Shown piece after piece: positions 61,046-64,000 of a DNA stretch of 64,000 nucleotides. Below the pieces are notes generated by a model. The model had not been told where the DNA came from, did no database searches, and was given only the letters and a program-made list of their open reading frames with translations. Position 1 is the stretch's first letter; each line of letters opens with the position of its first letter. The DNA is taken from positions 3,509,057 through 3,573,056 of the forward strand of contig NZ_KB913029.1 in assembly GCF_000384115.1 (NCBI RefSeq). The letters run 5' to 3'. A program made the translations under genes and the position numbers. This DNA is from Sporichthya polymorpha DSM 43042 (GTDB lineage Bacteria > Actinomycetota > Actinomycetes > Sporichthyales > Sporichthyaceae).

Positions 61046-64000
61046 ATGGGGTGGGAGAACCCGCCGATGCCGTGGCGGGAGCTGGAGAAGCGGCTGTCGG
61101 GGAAGTTCCCGCCGACTGGCCAGAACCGGGCCCCTGAGGACCAGGCTGAGAACCGGGCACCCAACGGGCAGAAGCTGGCGTTCGGGCCGGAGGTGGAGCG
61201 GCCGGGGAGTTACCGGCGGGCGCCGTACCGGCCGAAGGAGATCGAGCGCGCGACCGACGTCGTGCCCTACGCCGAGCTGCACGCGCACTCGAACTTCAGC
61301 TTCCTCGACGGGGCGAGCCACCCGGAGGAGATGGTCGAGGAGGCGGTGCGGCTCGGGTTGACCGGGCTCGCGATCACCGACCACGACGGGTTCTACGGCG
61401 TCGTCCGGTTCGCGGAGGCGGCCGAGAAGCACGGCCTGTCGACGATCTTCGGCTCGGAGCTCTCGCTCGGTCTGACGAAGGCTCAGAACGGCGTGCCGGA
61501 TCCGGAGGGGACGCACCTGCTCGTCCTCGCGCGGGATCCGGACGGGTACGCCCGCCTCTCGACCGTGATCAGCGAAGGTCACGCGCGGGGTGGGGAGAAG
61601 GGCCGACCGATCCATCACCTCGAGGAGGTGGCCGCGGCGGCCGACGGGCACTGGCTGATCCTCACCGGGTGCCGGAAGGGCGCGGTGCCGGCCGCGTTGA
61701 CCAGGCCCGGGCCGCACGGCGGCGAGGAGGCGGCGGCGCGTGAGCTCGACCGCCTGGTCGCGCTGTTCGGCCGGGACCACGTCGCCGTCGAGCTGACCGC
61801 CCACGGCTACCCGGACGACGACGCGCGGCTCGATGCGCTCGCCGGCCTGGCTCGCCGCTTCCGGCTCCCGGCCGTCGCGACGGGCAACGCCCACTACGCG
61901 ACGCCCGAGCGGCGCCGGCTCGCGACCGCCCTCGCGGCGGTGCGGGCGCGGCGCAGTCTCGACGAGCTGGCCGGCTGGCTGCCCGCGGCCGGGACGGCGC
62001 ACCTGCACTCCGGGGCGGAGATGGCGGCGCGGTTCGCGCGGTACCCCGGCGCGGTCGCGAGCGCCCACGCCCTCGGGCAGGAGTGCGCTTTCAACCTCTC
62101 GCTGATCCGTCCCCGGCTGCCGGACTTCCCGGTCCCGGCCGGGCACACCGCGATGAGCTGGTTGCGCGAGCTCACCTACCGCGGGGCGCGGGAGCGCTAC
62201 GGCCCGCGGGAGGCGGAGACCCAGCCGGGCGCCTGGGCGCAGATCGACCACGAGCTCGCGATGATCGAGCGGCTGGACTTCCCGGGCTACTTCCTCATCG
62301 TCCACGAGATCGTCGACTTCGCGCGCAGCCAGAACATCCTCTGCCAGGGCCGCGGCTCGGCCGCGAACTCCGCGGTCTGTTACGCGCTCGGCATCACCGC
62401 CGTCGACGCCGTCTACTACCAACTGCTCTTCGAACGCTTCCTCTCGCCGGAACGCGGCGAACCGCCGGACATCGACATCGACATCGAGTCCGGCCGCCGG
62501 GAGGAGGTCATCCAGCACGTGTACGAGCGCTACGGACGCCGGCACGCGGCGCAGGTCGCGAACGTCATCTCCTACCGGCCGCGGTCGGCGGTGCGCGACA
62601 TGGCCAAGGCGCTCGGGTACTCGACCGGTGCCCAGGACGCCTTCGCGAAGGAGGTGCACCGTTACAGCGGTGACGTTTCCGACACCGACGACATGCCCGC
62701 GGACGTGCTCGAACTGGCCGGGCAGGTGGCGCGCTTCCCGCGGCACCTGGGCATCCACTCCGGGGGGATGGTGATCTGCGACCGTCCGGTGGTGGAGGTC
62801 GTCCCGGTCGAGTGGGCGCGGATGGAGAACCGCACCGTCATCCAGTGGGACAAGGACGACTGCGCCTCGCCGCTGGTCAACCTCGTCAAGTTCGACCTGC
62901 TCGGGCTCGGGATGCTCTCGGCGCTGCACGGCTGCTTCGACCTGATCCGCGACGTCCACGGCACGGAGTGGACGCTGCAGTCGATGCCGAAGGAGGACCC
63001 CGAGGTCTACGAGATGCTCTGCCGGGCGGACTCGGTCGGGGTGTTCCAGGTCGAGTCCCGGGCGCAGATGGCGACGCTGCCGCGGCTCAAGCCACGCTGC
63101 TTCTACGACCTCGTGCTGGAGATCGCGCTGATCCGGCCCGGGCCGATCCAGGGCGGCTCGGTGCACCCGTTCATCCGTCGCCGCGCGGGCAAGGAGCCGA
63201 TCACCTACCCGCACCCGTCGCTGGAGAACTGCCTGAAACGCACGCTCGGCGTCCCGATGTTCCAGGAACAGCTCATGCAGATGGTGGTCGATGCTGCCGG
63301 CTGCACGCCCGAGCAGGCCGACCGGGTCCGGCGCGCGGTCGGGTCGAAGCGGTCGCCGGAGCGGGTCGCCGAACTGCGCGCCGAGCTCTACGAGGGCATG
63401 CGCCGCACCCACGGCATCACCGGCGAGACGGCGGACACGATCTTCAACCTGATCGCGGCGTTCGCGAACTTCGGCTTCGCCGAGAGCCACTCGATCAGCT
63501 TCGCGCTGCTGGTCTACGCCAGCTCGTGGCAGAAGTTGCGCTACCCGGCCGCGTTCTGCGCCGCGCTGCTCAACGCCCAGCCGATGGGGTTCTACTCACC
63601 GCAGTCGCTGGTCGCCGACGCCCGTCGGCACGGGGTCGAGGTGCGGCGGCCGGACGTCAACCTCTCCGCCGCCGGGGCGAGTCTGGAGCCGGCCGGGCCG
63701 GGGAACCGTGAGCCGGAGACCTCCTGGGGGAGGGCCGCGATCCGGCTCGGGCTCTCCGGGGTCCGCTCGATCGGGGACGATCTCGCCGAGCGGATCGAGT
63801 CCGAACGCCGCGCGAACGGCCCGTACGTCGACCTCGCCGACTTCGCGCGGCGGACGTCGGCCGGCGCCGCGCACATCGAGGCGCTCTCCACCGCGGGGGC
63901 GTTCGACAGTCTCGGCCTCGCCCGGCGCGAGGCGCTGTGGGCGGCGGGGGCCGTCGCGCAGACGGGGCCGGATCAGATCGCCGGCACGGTGGTCGGGCAC
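61046..64000 (+). CDS. dnaE2: Error-prone DNA polymerase DnaE2 (3' truncated by window)
   Basis: Alpha-type replicative-fold polymerase that carries out translesion synthesis with ImuA-ImuB in the SOS response. The 985 visible residues start MGWENPPMPWRELEKRL, as in mycobacterial DnaE2, followed by a PHP domain (YAELHAHSNFSFLDGAS), the polymerase core with the catalytic DIDIDIES region (PPDIDIDIESGRREEVI) and HSGGMVICDRP, the finger motif SVGVFQVESRAQMATLPRL, the GSKRS loop and the helix-hairpin-helix start (AQPMGFYSPQSLVADARRHG). The C-terminal OB domain and end lie beyond base 64000. No separate LexA box; expressed from imuB. Confidence 0.95.
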   Translation, partial: MGWENPPMPWRELEKRLSGKFPPTGQNRAPEDQAENRAPNGQKLAFGPEVERPGSYRRAPYRPKEIERATDVVPYAELHAHSNFSFLDGASHPEEMVEEAVRLGLTGLAITDHDGFYGVVRFAEAAEKHGLSTIFGSELSLGLTKAQNGVPDPEGTHLLVLARDPDGYARLSTVISEGHARGGEKGRPIHHLEEVAAAADGHWLILTGCRKGAVPAALTRPGPHGGEEAAARELDRLVALFGRDHVAVELTAHGYPDDDARLDALAGLARRFRLPAVATGNAHYATPERRRLATALAAVRARRSLDELAGWLPAAGTAHLHSGAEMAARFARYPGAVASAHALGQECAFNLSLIRPRLPDFPVPAGHTAMSWLRELTYRGARERYGPREAETQPGAWAQIDHELAMIERLDFPGYFLIVHEIVDFARSQNILCQGRGSAANSAVCYALGITAVDAVYYQLLFERFLSPERGEPPDIDIDIESGRREEVIQHVYERYGRRHAAQVANVISYRPRSAVRDMAKALGYSTGAQDAFAKEVHRYSGDVSDTDDMPADVLELAGQVARFPRHLGIHSGGMVICDRPVVEVVPVEWARMENRTVIQWDKDDCASPLVNLVKFDLLGLGMLSALHGCFDLIRDVHGTEWTLQSMPKEDPEVYEMLCRADSVGVFQVESRAQMATLPRLKPRCFYDLVLEIALIRPGPIQGGSVHPFIRRRAGKEPITYPHPSLENCLKRTLGVPMFQEQLMQMVVDAAGCTPEQADRVRRAVGSKRSPERVAELRAELYEGMRRTHGITGETADTIFNLIAAFANFGFAESHSISFALLVYASSWQKLRYPAAFCAALLNAQPMGFYSPQSLVADARRHGVEVRRPDVNLSAAGASLEPAGPGNREPETSWGRAAIRLGLSGVRSIGDDLAERIESERRANGPYVDLADFARRTSAGAAHIEALSTAGAFDSLGLARREALWAAGAVAQTGPDQIAGTVVGH

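Overview
The window is about 72% GC by eye, densely coded on both strands, and carries a clearly actinobacterial gene set: sigR-rsrA, whiB1, a SigF-type sigma factor with its RsbW kinase, nickel superoxide dismutase, a Kgd/SucA fusion enzyme, ribosomal protein bL37, BsaP, a six-gene mce operon, and the ImuA-ImuB-DnaE2 mutasome with actinobacterial LexA boxes. It looks like chromosome of a free-living actinomycete, perhaps near Sporichthya or the Frankia relatives; the exact genus is a guess. No tRNA, rRNA, CRISPR array, prophage or classical insertion sequence was seen.

Layout. 1-4.2 kb: end of a HAD phosphatase, a membrane protein, and the leftward aroA-rsgA-hisN operon. 4.3-6.2 kb: an alpha/beta hydrolase, then sigR-rsrA behind a textbook SigR-type promoter, then the 24-residue bL37 gene. 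6.2-9.3 kb: two micro-ORF candidates and two membrane HD/HD-GYP proteins, ending in a 13-bp minisatellite. 9.3-12.2 kb: an HTTM-like membrane protein facing a DCC protein and a DUF5317 protein, a small biotinyl-domain protein and BsaP. 12.2-20.4 kb (leftward): a ThDP enzyme, a secreted protein, an SSS symporter with a DUF3311 partner, and bioF-bioD-bioB. 20.5-25.4 kb: a PdtaS-type kinase, whiB1, sigF-rsbW and sodN, with sodX divergent. 25.4-35.7 kb: an MDR oxidoreductase, a seven-domain hybrid histidine kinase, DUF6104 and kgd, an allene-oxide-cyclase-like secreted protein and a phytoene-desaturase-like oxidoreductase. 35.8-44.6 kb: a complete yrbEAB-mceABCDEF-mam operon. 45-49 kb: an acyl-ACP desaturase, an AbiEi/DUF559-like nuclease gene bracketed by inverted 78-bp repeats, and a HerA-like ATPase. 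49-53.5 kb: a leftward beta-oxidation set (thiolase, FadB-type enzyme, enoyl-CoA hydratase). 53.6-56.9 kb: an unusual seryl-tRNA synthetase, PPK2, an LLM oxidoreductase and a small Cys/His protein. 57.1-64 kb: a VOC protein and the SOS mutagenesis cassette imuA / imuB / dnaE2, with dnaE2 cut by the window end.

Themes. Stress response dominates: thiol-oxidative (sigR-rsrA), superoxide (sodN/sodX), general stress (sigF-rsbW), Fe-S redox sensing (whiB1) and SOS mutagenesis. Biotin synthesis is split between the bioFDB operon and a distant bsaP beside a biotinyl-carrier-like protein. Lipid metabolism is represented by mce import, desaturation and beta-oxidation.

The least explained signals are (1) the inverted 78-bp repeats built on GCTCATGCATGAGC that flank the AbiEi/DUF559-like gene, which may be a repeat-plus-nuclease element; (2) palindromes sharing the core CAAGGGGTGACACCCCTTG whose flanking arms change compensatorily between copies; (3) two micro-ORF candidates with Shine-Dalgarno sequences ahead of the HD-GYP gene; (4) imuA and imuB each with a perfect LexA box but separated by an antisense FHA-like gene; and (5) a seryl-tRNA synthetase that does not look like the usual actinobacterial one.
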